Below, in pieces: positions 16,197 through 25,185 of a stretch of DNA of 39,607 bases. The position numbers and the translations under genes are program-made. Source of the DNA: Parafrankia sp. EUN1f. Its GTDB lineage: Bacteria > Actinomycetota > Actinomycetes > Frankiales > Frankiaceae. The notes below the pieces were generated by a model. The model searched no databases. It saw only the letters and a program-made list of their open reading frames with translations, and was not told where the DNA came from. Where the stretch lies: positions 1 through 39,607 of the forward strand of contig NZ_ADGX01000080.1 of assembly GCF_000177675.1 (NCBI RefSeq), written 5' to 3'. Each line of letters opens with the position of its first letter. Within the stretch, counting starts at the first letter, position 1.

Positions 16197-18956
16197 GTGA
16201 CGGCGGGTGGTTTCTGTCTAGATGCTTGCGTGTTCAGTGGAGTGTGGGAGGGTCTGGGTCGGTACAGCGACGATCCAGGGCTGGTAGAGCTGCTGATGCG
16301 GAACGGATGGTCGAGACGGCTCGCTGGGGCGTTCTCCGGAGACCCCGGGCTGATGAACCTCAAGGCGGCCGTCCGGGTGGCTGTCGTAGCCCCCATGTTG
16401 CTGGCCGTTACCGATCTGGTCGGTGGGGATGTGCGGCTGAGCCTGTTCGCCTGGTTCGGCTCCTACGTCCTGTTGGAGTTTGTCGAGTTCACCGGGCCGG
16501 CCAGTGCCAGGATGATGGCCTATGTTGCGTTCGCACTCGGCACCGTTCCGCTTCTCGTCATCGGGACGCTGTCTTCCCGGTCGGCCTGGCTAGCGGTACC
16601 GGCGACTGCATTGGTCGCATGGGCCGTGCTATTTTCCGGGGTCTTCAACGCGTATTTCGCCGTCGCCGGACAGGCCACATTGATGGCCTTTGTCCTGGCG
16701 GTCATGACGCCTGGCCCTGCGTCGGCCATTCCGGAACGGCTTGTCGGCTGGGGCATCGCCATGCTGGCGGCCGTCACCACGGCCATGGTGCTGTGGACGG
16801 AGCGGCCACCGACACGGCTGCGTGCCGCGCTGGCCCAAGCGTGCCGGTCGATGGCCGACGGGGTTGCGTGGATGACGACGCCGTCTGCGTGGTCTGACGG
16901 GACCGGGACGGAGGACATCCACCCGATCTGGACCGATGTGTTCCATCTCCGCCGCAGGTTTGTCGAGACGGCGCACCGGCCCAGCGGTGTCGGCGGGCGT
17001 ACCGCCGCGTTGGGACATCTGGTCGTGGATGTCAACTGGTTGGTCCCGTTCGCTGAACCGCGCGCGGACCGGGATGGGCTCGCGGCGGTCTGCTTCCGCC
17101 GGGAGGCGACCGAGATCCACGCCGCCGTCTCTGCCACGCTCACCGCCGCTGCCGATCGGCTCGACCGCGGTCCACGGACGGGCGGGCCGTTAGGTCTAGA
17201 CCGCCTGGAGCGGGCTGAGAGAGGGATGCGTACAGCCCTGCTGGACTACATAGAGCGGTCAGGTCAACGGCTGGTGCCTGATGTTGCTGTGCCAGCCGCC
17301 CGATCAGCTCACCAGTCGGCCGATTCTGACACCACGGGGTCGGAGCTGCCTCCGGCGGACCTCGCTCTCGCCGAGGCGTTCCGGCTGCGCAGGCTGGCCC
17401 GGGGTACTAGGGAGCTGGCGGTGAACGTGCTGCGGGTGACCGCCCCGGCGCCGTCGCCGTGCTCCTGGATGCGGCCGCGTGGCTGGTCGGACAGGCTAAG
17501 CGGGCTCACGCGCCGCGGCGTCGCCGCTACCGATCTTGCCGCCGGATACGCCAGCCTGCGGTCCGTGTGGTTTCGCAACAGTGTACGCGGCGCCGTGGGG
17601 CTCGCCCTCGCTGTCGCTGTGGCCCAGAACATCGAGGTGCAGCATGGCCTCTGGGTCGCGCTGGGCACGCTGTCGGTCCTGCGGTCAAACGTGGCGGCGA
17701 CCAGCTCGACGATCCTGCGGGGACTGCTGGGCACCGGGATCGGCATTCTGGTGGGTGGCCTGTTCGTCGTCCTCGTTGGCGCCCATACCGTGGTGTCGTG
17801 GCTGGTGCTGCCACTGGCCATGTTCGTCGCTGGCTACCTCCGGCGCAAACCGTCATTCGTGCTGGGGCAGGCAGGCTTCACCGTTGCCATCCTCATCCTT
17901 TTCAACATCCTTGAACCGTCGGGTTGGCAGGTGGGCCTGGTTCGTATCCAGGACACGATGATCGGTTTCGGGGTGAGCCTGGCTGTGGGAGCGCTGCTGT
18001 GGCCCCGGGGAGCGGCGACGCTGATCCGGCGCCGGGCCGCCGCCGCTTTTCGGACGGGCGCGGACTTCCTCGCCCTGGTCGTCATGCGGGCACCCGGTGA
18101 CGACGATCCGCCCAGCGCTCGGCCGCGGACCTCGCCCTGGCTGTACCCGCCTTACACGGGCATATCGGGCTATTCGGGCAGCTCCGTGGACACCGCCGCC
18201 CTACCAGCGAGCCAGGTCGACACCCCCGCCCGCACCGGGAACACCGACACCGCACTCCCGGACGGCGGAGACGACGGAACCGTCTGCCGTCCCCGTCGGG
18301 ACGAGCACATAGCCGCCGCCGCCCGCGACGCCCTCCGCGCCGGACGGCTGCTCGACGACGTGGTCCGCCAGTACCTGTCGGAACAGCCCAACGATCGGGT
18401 CGACGTCGACGCGCTCATGACCATCGTGGGTGGAGCACTGCGGCTACGCCGGACCGCACAGCTGTTGCGGGCCGGCGACGTACCCTGGCCAGCGGACATA
18501 CTGCGGACCGGAGGCGATGTCAGCGCGACAGCCTCGACCATGGAGATCTCCGCCATGCTGCCCGATCTGGCCGCAGCCCAGGAGGCGGTCAGATCGGAGA
18601 CGGTCGAGCTGTGCGCCTGGTACCGGCGACTCGCCGAGGCACTCGATGACGGCAGACCACCACTACCAGCAGACCCGAACCCTGGTCCAGGCCCGGCCAG
18701 CACGGCGGCACTGGCCGTGGTGCGTCGCGGCGCCACGGCCCGCCGACGCCCGGAAGTGCGTGCTGGCGTCGCGCTGGCAGCACGCGCGACCTACCTCGAC
18801 ATCCTCTGGGATCTGCGACCGATGCTCACCGACGCGGGCACGGCGCTCGCTCACCGGCCGGGCCGACCCTGGTCTAGCCGGCGGAGGACAGCCGAAGGGC
18901 GGGGAGCGGCCGACGGGCCAAGACTCGCCCCGAACGTTCAGCGTGCCCGCGGGTGA
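16197..18956 (+). CDS. FUSC-family membrane protein (aromatic-acid or drug efflux type)
   Basis: A protein of up to 919 residues with the duplicated architecture of the FUSC/AaeB superfamily. A first block of about six membrane segments (about residues 56-200, from AAVRVAVVAPMLLAV to LVGWGIAMLAAVTTAMVLW) is followed by a cytoplasmic region (about 205-455). A second block of six segments (about 458-604, SVWFRNSVRGAVGLALA to GVSLAVGALLWPRG) is the FUSC_2-like domain. A long hydrophilic C-terminus completes it. Members export aromatic acids, fusaric acid or similar compounds, or contribute to envelope transport; the substrate here cannot be told. The start is uncertain: the GTG at 16197 gives the longest form and the ATG at 16296 (MRNGWSRR) also keeps every membrane segment. 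It is divergent from the PucR-type regulator. Confidence 0.75.
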   Translation: MTAGGFCLDACVFSGVWEGLGRYSDDPGLVELLMRNGWSRRLAGAFSGDPGLMNLKAAVRVAVVAPMLLAVTDLVGGDVRLSLFAWFGSYVLLEFVEFTGPASARMMAYVAFALGTVPLLVIGTLSSRSAWLAVPATALVAWAVLFSGVFNAYFAVAGQATLMAFVLAVMTPGPASAIPERLVGWGIAMLAAVTTAMVLWTERPPTRLRAALAQACRSMADGVAWMTTPSAWSDGTGTEDIHPIWTDVFHLRRRFVETAHRPSGVGGRTAALGHLVVDVNWLVPFAEPRADRDGLAAVCFRREATEIHAAVSATLTAAADRLDRGPRTGGPLGLDRLERAERGMRTALLDYIERSGQRLVPDVAVPAARSAHQSADSDTTGSELPPADLALAEAFRLRRLARGTRELAVNVLRVTAPAPSPCSWMRPRGWSDRLSGLTRRGVAATDLAAGYASLRSVWFRNSVRGAVGLALAVAVAQNIEVQHGLWVALGTLSVLRSNVAATSSTILRGLLGTGIGILVGGLFVVLVGAHTVVSWLVLPLAMFVAGYLRRKPSFVLGQAGFTVAILILFNILEPSGWQVGLVRIQDTMIGFGVSLAVGALLWPRGAATLIRRRAAAAFRTGADFLALVVMRAPGDDDPPSARPRTSPWLYPPYTGISGYSGSSVDTAALPASQVDTPARTGNTDTALPDGGDDGTVCRPRRDEHIAAAARDALRAGRLLDDVVRQYLSEQPNDRVDVDALMTIVGGALRLRRTAQLLRAGDVPWPADILRTGGDVSATASTMEISAMLPDLAAAQEAVRSETVELCAWYRRLAEALDDGRPPLPADPNPGPGPASTAALAVVRRGATARRRPEVRAGVALAARATYLDILWDLRPMLTDAGTALAHRPGRPWSSRRRTAEGRGAADGPRLAPNVQRARG

Positions 18957-18978
18957 CAACGTGCCCGCGGGTGACAAC
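18943..18978. repeat. Two perfect tandem copies of an 18-bp unit
   Basis: GTGCCCGCGGGTGACAAC occurs at 18943-18960 and again, without a gap, at 18961-18978. Each copy contains the palindrome CCCGCGGG. The first copy carries the last codons and TGA stop of the FUSC gene. It may be a slippage duplication or a paired binding site. Confidence 0.85.
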
Positions 18979-19361
18979 ACATTCGCCCCGAAGTACGCTT
19001 ATCCTTCAGAGCGAAGATCAGTGTGCTTCGCGGTGCCAAGCGCATCGGCGGTGCAACGGACACGGTGAATCGGCCGCGCGCCGTTACACCGCTCGGCTCA
19101 TTGGCTGTAGCTGACGCCGGTCGTGTATGGCCTGGACCAGCTCGCCACACACGATCTATACATCGTCACAGATCGAAGAACTACCTGCCTTCGTCGAGTT
19201 CGCGCGGCCATCTGATCAACAACAGGGGAGTGGCTCACTCCTCGCTTCTGGCATGCGACAGATTGCCAGCCCTGGGGTATCCGGTCCGCGATGGTAGCTG
19301 TGGCCCGACGTGGGGTACGAACCTCCCGATGGCCGAGCAGCAGGAAGGGGCGTTTGACGAC
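18979..19361. other. Leader of the orphan sugar-binding protein gene
   Basis: About 380 bases upstream of the chosen start. The reading frame of the binding protein is open from 19023, but the extra residues (MLRGAKRIGGATDTVNR...) resemble no family and would bury the signal peptide, so I treat this as leader. No LacI-type CAAGCGCTTG operator like the one before the paralogous gene at 30.8 kb is present. No clear promoter was recognised. Confidence 0.4.
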
Positions 19362-20444
19362 ATGCCGGACCTGAGGCGACGGACGGCGTCCGGGGGGATA
19401 TCCGGATCTTCTCGTCGCCTTGTCGCAGCACTGGCGCTGCTGCTCGCCGCTGCGCTGGTCCTACTCCGTTGTGGCGGTTCGTCGGTTTGGGGCACGGATC
19501 GCGGGGAGCGCTCCGGTGGCAGTCCGACTGTTGGGCTGATCACCAAGGCTTACACCAACCCGTTCTTTGTGAAAATGCGCGACGGCGCGCAGCGGGCCGC
19601 CCGAGATCAGGGGGTTAAGCTGCTGACCGCCACCGGCCGGTTCGACGGCGACTATGTCAGTCAGATCAGCGCTATCGAGAACATGGTCGCGGCGGGGGCA
19701 CGGGGAATTCTCATCACACCTAATGACAGCAAAGCGATCGTCCCGGCGATCGAACAGGCCCGGGACCGTGGTGTTCTCGTCATCGCCTTGGACGTGCCCA
19801 CCGACCCGGAGAGTGCCACCGACGCGTTGTTTAGCACCGATAACTTCAAGGCCGGCACGCTGATCGGCGAGTACGCCAGGGCAGCCTTGGGCGACACGCC
19901 GGCCAGGATCGCAACCCTGGACGTTTCGTCGAATATCACGGGTGGAGGTCTACTGCGACATAACGGCTTCCTCGCCGGCTTCGGTGCTCTGAATATGACT
20001 GCCAGTGAGACGCAGCAGGCCACTCCACCGAGCGTGGTGTGCAGCCGGGATTCCAAGGGTGATCAGGCTAAGGGGCGGGCGGCGATGGCGGACTGTCTGC
20101 GGACGAATCCGGACATCAACATCGTGTACGCAGTAAACGAACCGGCCGCATTTGGCGCGCGGACTGTCCTGGACGCGGCCGGAAAGGAAAGCGTCATGAT
20201 TTTCACCATCGACGGCGGATGCACCGGCGTCCGGGCGGTCAGGGACGGCCGGATTGCCGCTACCTCACAGCAGTACCCGCTGAAGATGGCTCAGCAGGGA
20301 GTGGCTGCCGTGGTCGACTATGTTAAGGATGGATCGAAAATTTCCGGATACGTCGATACCGGCACCACCCTGATTGCCGAAGATCCGCGGCCTGGAATTC
20401 ATTCGGAAGGCGTCGAGTACGGTCTGGCTAATTGCTGGGGCTGA
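19362..20444 (+). CDS. Orphan sugar-binding protein (RbsB/FrcB type) with a broken lipobox
   Basis: A 360-residue type-1 periplasmic-binding-fold protein. The start at 19362 (MPDLRRRT) has an AGGAAGGGG site about 11 bases upstream; an ATG at 19329 is the alternative. It is a clear paralogue of the binding protein at 30891. Shared blocks include TNPFFVKM, ARGILITP, STDNF or ATDNF, GGCTGV, SQQYPLKMAQ and the C-terminal NCWG. The signal region is hydrophobic at about 19-35, but the lipobox reads LLRC with Arg36 at -1 of Cys37, where Gly, Ala or Ser is needed; the paralogue reads LSAC. Lipidation should therefore fail, and the protein may stay anchored by its signal segment or be released. No permease or ATPase gene accompanies it. 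The next gene on this strand is the tandem diguanylate cyclase, so a sensing role is possible. Confidence 0.8.
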   Translation: MPDLRRRTASGGISGSSRRLVAALALLLAAALVLLRCGGSSVWGTDRGERSGGSPTVGLITKAYTNPFFVKMRDGAQRAARDQGVKLLTATGRFDGDYVSQISAIENMVAAGARGILITPNDSKAIVPAIEQARDRGVLVIALDVPTDPESATDALFSTDNFKAGTLIGEYARAALGDTPARIATLDVSSNITGGGLLRHNGFLAGFGALNMTASETQQATPPSVVCSRDSKGDQAKGRAAMADCLRTNPDINIVYAVNEPAAFGARTVLDAAGKESVMIFTIDGGCTGVRAVRDGRIAATSQQYPLKMAQQGVAAVVDYVKDGSKISGYVDTGTTLIAEDPRPGIHSEGVEYGLANCWG

Positions 20445-20948
20445 TCACTCACTAGTGGGCCGGTCTATCGCGACGCTTCGCGAAACCCGCTCACGGATCG
20501 GATTTCTGGACTCGCGGTGTTTCGTCACTGCAGCCGGTAGATCCTTGCTTTATGTATGCGATCGGCTCGAACGAAATACGCCACCCGGCGGCGGAAATCC
20601 CCTGTGTGTGACGGATGTGATGTTAGTGCTGTAACTACGCCTGGCTCATGTATGCCAAAAGCCTAGACGTGGGCATAAGGGAGCTCGGGATATCCTCGGG
20701 ATATCAATGAGTTTAGATGAGTGGGCTGCGCCCTTTGGTGTATAGTCCGATTTGTCAAGTGATAAAGTGAAATCGGCTTTCATCATAAAGTTTGGGCGAG
20801 GATTGCCAGTATTCGTTCGGGTTGCTGCGGGGGCTCGGGCGTGTTTATCATACGGTTGATAACGTTGATGAACCTCAGGTTCGCACTTCGGTTAGCCGGA
20901 GGGACCTTTAGTTGGGAGGGGTTCTTGTCTTGTCAGTAGTCACGTAGG
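20445..20948. promoter_or_regulatory. Lower-GC leader before the tandem cyclase gene, rich in small repeats
   Basis: About 500 bases without a gene and visibly richer in A and T than its neighbours. A hairpin TCGCGA-CGCT-TCGCGA (20468-20483) follows the binding-protein stop and may terminate it. CTCGGGATATC is repeated in perfect tandem at 20684-20694 and 20695-20705. TGAAA/TTTCA (20768-20772 and 20778-20782) and TTATCA/TGATAA (20845-20850 and 20857-20862) are inverted repeats of operator type. CTTCGG-TTAG-CCGGAG near 20890 can form a hairpin in the transcript. I cannot assign a known riboswitch class. Confidence 0.45.
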
Positions 20949-23900
20949 GTGGCTATTCGACCCGTCCAGAGTCCCGGATGTGTCAGGCAGGCGGCGATGG
21001 CCATAGCCACTCGGATGTTTCCGGTCCGGCGTAGATTTAAAGATCGCAGACCAATGGATCGTGGATCTGAAGATCGTTTTACGTCGGGCGCGCTCGGCGT
21101 ACCCGGCGTTGATGATCGTACTCTGCGTGGTCGGGTTCGGCGAGCGATTCCGCGGCTTATCAGCCTGGCGGTCTTCCTTCTTCTTGTCGGGATCATTTTC
21201 GCCGTAAGCGGTGAAAGTCTGGCGGCCTCCGAGCGGGAGCGCCTGAGTGACCGGGCTCATCTCGTCGAGCAGACGGCGTCCTACACATCGCGTACCGTCG
21301 ACCCTAAGCTTCAGCAGTCTCGCGTCGATGCAGTCGGATTCTCCCTGACTGATCGGCAGCGCAATGCGCAATTGTTGAGATCATTTCTGATCAATCCGGC
21401 AAGTAACCCTAACTTCGTCGTCGCTCTGTTGGATCACAACGGGCGCCCGCTGGTGTCCCAGCCGGTGAGCGCTAAGATTCCGGTGGGCGTTCTCGGCGAT
21501 GCCTGGCCGGCTGCGCTTGCCGGGCGGGCCACGAGGTCGCCGGTATTCGTAATGGATGGTCTTGTCGGTCGGGCGACAGCGGCGCCGGTCGGTGATGGAC
21601 GTCCGTGGGCTGTCCTTGTTACCGTCGCCACGGATGCCTTGGCTCAACGCTTCGATGAGCAGCTCGGTTCGCTCGGGCTCGGTCCCGGGGGCCTCACCAC
21701 TGTTGACTCGGCCGGGGTGGCGGCATCCTCCTGGGATCCGGCGCTGGTTGGCCGGCGCGTCATCGACCCGGCAGTGCTGCGTGGGATTTCGCCGGTGCCG
21801 GCCCGGGTGTGGACGTCCGGGCATGGCGCCGACGAGGTGACAAACATTGCCGCCCGGCAGACGAGCAACGGGTACACAAATATTTTCCAGCAGCGATCCG
21901 ACATGCTCTACTCCGACCTGCGTAAACAGCAACGGTCCCGGAACTTGACCGTGATCTCTGTTGGAGCGGTGGCGGTGCTGGGGCTGGCTGTCTTCGGCCT
22001 GCGCCGGGAGGTGAGCGCCCGCCGTGCCAGCGAGCGGCTCGACGAGCTGTTGCGCAACACCCGGGATCTGATCGCCGTCGTCGGCCCGGACGGTGTGGTG
22101 ACCTTTCTGAGCCCGTCGATCGAAAGGCTGCTCGGCTATCATGCCTCTAGTTGGCTCGGCCAACCGCTGGCGCAGCTCGCCCACCCGGCCGACCGAGACC
22201 GCCTCAACCGGATACTGACCGAAGGTGGTGCGCTTCTCGACGTCCGACTGTGTGGCGCTGACGGGGCCATCGGCTGGTTCGACCTGGAAGCCGCCGATTT
22301 TCCTCCGCAGGCCGGCTTGGCCGGTGTGCTAGTCACTTGCCATGAGATCGGGGAACGTAAAAAGCTGCAGGACCGGCTTGGTCATCAGGCACGCCACGAC
22401 TTGCTGACGGGTCTGGCTAACCGGTCCGGGTTCGTTGATCGGCTTGCCAGCGCGCTCGCCGTGAGCACCGAGTCGAGCAGCGCCGTCCTTTATCTGGACC
22501 TTGACGGGTTCAAGCCCATCAACGACTCGTTCGGGCACGCGGCCGGAGACCGGGTGCTGGCGATCATCGGTGCGCGGTTGGCAGCGTTGTTGCGTGAAGG
22601 CGACCTTGCCGGCCGGCTCGGCGGTGACGAGTTCGCGATGCTGCTTCGCGACAGCGACCTCGCGACCGCGAGTCTGGTGGCGGACCGGGTGATCAGCGCC
22701 GTCGCCGAGGAGATCACTCTTGAGGGCGAGTGCGTGCAGGTAGGTGCGAGCGTGGGCATCGCGATGGGCAGACCTGGCCGTAGCCGTGCGGACGAGCTGA
22801 TCCACGCCGCGGACACGGCGATGTACGCGGCCAAACGGGATGGCGGGGGTCGGGTCGCCATCGCGCTGCCCACCCCGTCCACGGCCGCCGACGCGGACGA
22901 TGCCCTCTACCCGCGCGACTTTGGCGGGCCCACGGCGACCATTTCCGCCATCGACGCGACAGACGTTGCGGACAGTCACTCGGGTGCGCAGCCGTCGGCA
23001 GGCGCGGCACAACTGATGGAACCGCAGGGATCGGCGGACGCCGAACTGGGAGAACCGCTCGGTTCGGCGGCGCGAAGGCGACCGACCGCGCACCCATGGT
23101 GGCCCCGTCGCCCCGAGGCCCTCCGTGCCACATACCGAGGCGAGGCCACCGCCCCTCAACCACGCGCTCCCCGGATACGTTTCGGCCGTATTGTTCCGCT
23201 ACTTGTCGCCGCGCTGACTTTGTTCGGCATTGCGTCGCTTGGTCTGTGGCAGAACTCCCAGGCGCTCCGGGCAGCGGAGGCGCGCCGGATGGACGAACGT
23301 CTCGTGCAGACCGCGCGCATGGCCGACTACATATCGGTTATGCAGGACCCGCAACCATTGGTCTTGGCTGCATCCGCCTCGTCGTGGTCGCCGACGGACC
23401 TGACACACAACCGAACCATCCTGCAACGGTTCGCCCAGTCGCCCGCTGGCGGACCGGACACCCTGGCTTCGCTGACCAGCCTCGACGGAAGAACGATCGC
23501 GGCCGAGCCGGCCGCTGCCCCGCCGATGCCGATCGCTACCGACAGCCCGCAGTGGCAGGCGGTGCGAGCCGGGCGGGCGACCACTTCCCAGGTGGTTACA
23601 GTGGATGGAACTGTGCGGCTTTACACGCTGGCGCCGGTACTCAAGGACGGGCGCCCGGTCGCCGTCCTCGCCCTCGGCCGCTCGGCGCGGGAAGCCTTGC
23701 CCAGCTTCTTCCTCGCCGCACTCGGCGGTATGGGACTGCGAGACGGCGGCAGCGCCGTTGTCGACCGCTCTGGCCGGGCATCCTTCTCCTCAAACCCCGA
23801 CTTGGCCGGCCGGCCGCTGGTGAACCCGGCCGACTTGGCAGACCTGCGGATGGGGAGGCCCGAGCGGGTAACCGTCGGCGGTGACTCGAGCGAAATTATG

Positions 23901-24953
23901 CTCGCTGCGCCGATCTGGTCCCTGGACGGTGCATATTTCGTCTTTCGGCAGCCCGCCGCGGCCCTGTTCGCCGGGCTTCGGGAGGGCCAGGGCCTGCTTG
24001 CGGTAAGCCTGTTTGGCACCATCGGCATCGCCATCCTCGGTATCGCCGTCTCGAACGCCCGCCGGGAGAACGCGCTGCGCCGCGAGGAATCCCAGCTGAA
24101 CGCGCTGCTTCACAATGCCGACGATATTGTCATCGTTGCCGATCGCGACTGTCGTATCACTTTTGCCAGCTCCGACGCGACGGGTCTACTCGGCCAGCCC
24201 ACGGCGGGCTGGGTCGGAAAAATCTTCCCCGACCTCAGCCATCCCGAGGACGCCAGCCGCCTACAGCAGTTCCTCGGGGCCCGCGACCGCGAACGGCAGG
24301 GCGCGATCCGCGAGATCCGGCTACGCGCCTGCGATGGCTATCGATGGTTCGATATCCACGCCTCGGAGCCGCGCTACACACCGGTCCTGTCCGGCATCGT
24401 CCTGACTTGTCATGAGATCGGGGAACGCCGACAGATGCAGGCCGAACTCGCCCATCGGGCCAGCCACGACCCCCTCACAGGGCTGCCAAACCGGGCCGCG
24501 TTCAACCGCCATCTGGCGGCTGTGGCCGAACACGGCCAGGCCGGAACGAGCTTCGGCGTGCTGTTCATCGACCTGGACAACTTCAAGCCCGTCAACGACA
24601 GATTCGGCCATGCCATCGGCGACGACGTCCTGCGCGTCATCGGTGCCCGCATCGGGGCCGCATCCCGGAGGACGGACATGGTCAGCCGCCTCGGCGGAGA
24701 TGAGTTCGCAGTCCTCATCGACGAGGCCGACGCAGATCTTGTCTGCGCCATCTCCGCGCGCATCCTCGAAAGCAGCCGGCAGCCCATCGCGCTGGCCGGG
24801 ACCACCATCACCCTAGGCGCCACTGTCGGGATCGCGCTTTGCCGTGTCGGCACCGACGATCCCGAGACCGCCCTGCGCAATGCCGACAAAGCCATGTATC
24901 GGGCCAAACGGGGAGGACGTGGCCGATATGCCCTCTTCGCCGACCGGCACTGA
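20949..24953 (+). CDS. Tandem membrane sensor with two PAS-GGDEF diguanylate cyclase modules
   Basis: A protein of up to 1334 residues made of two successive copies of one architecture. Module 1: TM about 67-87, extracytoplasmic sensor (Cache-like by layout) about 88-330, TM about 333-351, PAS about 360-470, GGDEF domain about 480-635. A Pro/Ala/Ser-rich linker runs about 640-745. Module 2: TM about 747-765, sensor about 767-1012, TM about 1015-1034, PAS about 1045-1160, GGDEF about 1168-1330. Both cyclase sites are intact: RLGGDEF at 556-562 and 1247-1253, metal- and GTP-binding YLDLDGFKPIND and FIDLDNFKPVND, and product-inhibition RxxD sites at 549-552 and 1240-1243. Each should make cyclic di-GMP when dimerised, and here two sit in one chain. 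There is no EAL domain. The two PAS-GGDEF joints share CHEIGER and the DNA under it, showing internal duplication. The start is uncertain (GTG 20949, or ATG 20997 or 21054). Confidence 0.88.
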   Translation: MAIRPVQSPGCVRQAAMAIATRMFPVRRRFKDRRPMDRGSEDRFTSGALGVPGVDDRTLRGRVRRAIPRLISLAVFLLLVGIIFAVSGESLAASERERLSDRAHLVEQTASYTSRTVDPKLQQSRVDAVGFSLTDRQRNAQLLRSFLINPASNPNFVVALLDHNGRPLVSQPVSAKIPVGVLGDAWPAALAGRATRSPVFVMDGLVGRATAAPVGDGRPWAVLVTVATDALAQRFDEQLGSLGLGPGGLTTVDSAGVAASSWDPALVGRRVIDPAVLRGISPVPARVWTSGHGADEVTNIAARQTSNGYTNIFQQRSDMLYSDLRKQQRSRNLTVISVGAVAVLGLAVFGLRREVSARRASERLDELLRNTRDLIAVVGPDGVVTFLSPSIERLLGYHASSWLGQPLAQLAHPADRDRLNRILTEGGALLDVRLCGADGAIGWFDLEAADFPPQAGLAGVLVTCHEIGERKKLQDRLGHQARHDLLTGLANRSGFVDRLASALAVSTESSSAVLYLDLDGFKPINDSFGHAAGDRVLAIIGARLAALLREGDLAGRLGGDEFAMLLRDSDLATASLVADRVISAVAEEITLEGECVQVGASVGIAMGRPGRSRADELIHAADTAMYAAKRDGGGRVAIALPTPSTAADADDALYPRDFGGPTATISAIDATDVADSHSGAQPSAGAAQLMEPQGSADAELGEPLGSAARRRPTAHPWWPRRPEALRATYRGEATAPQPRAPRIRFGRIVPLLVAALTLFGIASLGLWQNSQALRAAEARRMDERLVQTARMADYISVMQDPQPLVLAASASSWSPTDLTHNRTILQRFAQSPAGGPDTLASLTSLDGRTIAAEPAAAPPMPIATDSPQWQAVRAGRATTSQVVTVDGTVRLYTLAPVLKDGRPVAVLALGRSAREALPSFFLAALGGMGLRDGGSAVVDRSGRASFSSNPDLAGRPLVNPADLADLRMGRPERVTVGGDSSEIMLAAPIWSLDGAYFVFRQPAAALFAGLREGQGLLAVSLFGTIGIAILGIAVSNARRENALRREESQLNALLHNADDIVIVADRDCRITFASSDATGLLGQPTAGWVGKIFPDLSHPEDASRLQQFLGARDRERQGAIREIRLRACDGYRWFDIHASEPRYTPVLSGIVLTCHEIGERRQMQAELAHRASHDPLTGLPNRAAFNRHLAAVAEHGQAGTSFGVLFIDLDNFKPVNDRFGHAIGDDVLRVIGARIGAASRRTDMVSRLGGDEFAVLIDEADADLVCAISARILESSRQPIALAGTTITLGATVGIALCRVGTDDPETALRNADKAMYRAKRGGRGRYALFADRH

Positions 24954-25185
24954 GGTCCTTGGTTTCTCACGTTACCATTGCCGGTGCAGCGGTCCAGGCA
25001 CGGACGATGCCCAGCGAGGGCATAAGGAGATGAGCGGAACGCCTACGGCTTGAAACGTACAGCGGGGACGTACCACGGGATCACCTAAGCGGCGTGAGGC
25101 AATGTCCGAATCCTGTACCTCTTCGCCCTGCGCACCGGCTCTTCCGGGCTCTCTGGTTGGGCGTTACTCTCACTGCCGTGGAAGA

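Noticed and set aside
20445-20948. Cyclic-di-GMP riboswitch before the cyclase gene
   Set aside because: I could not find the conserved core of either c-di-GMP riboswitch class, and only short hairpins are visible.
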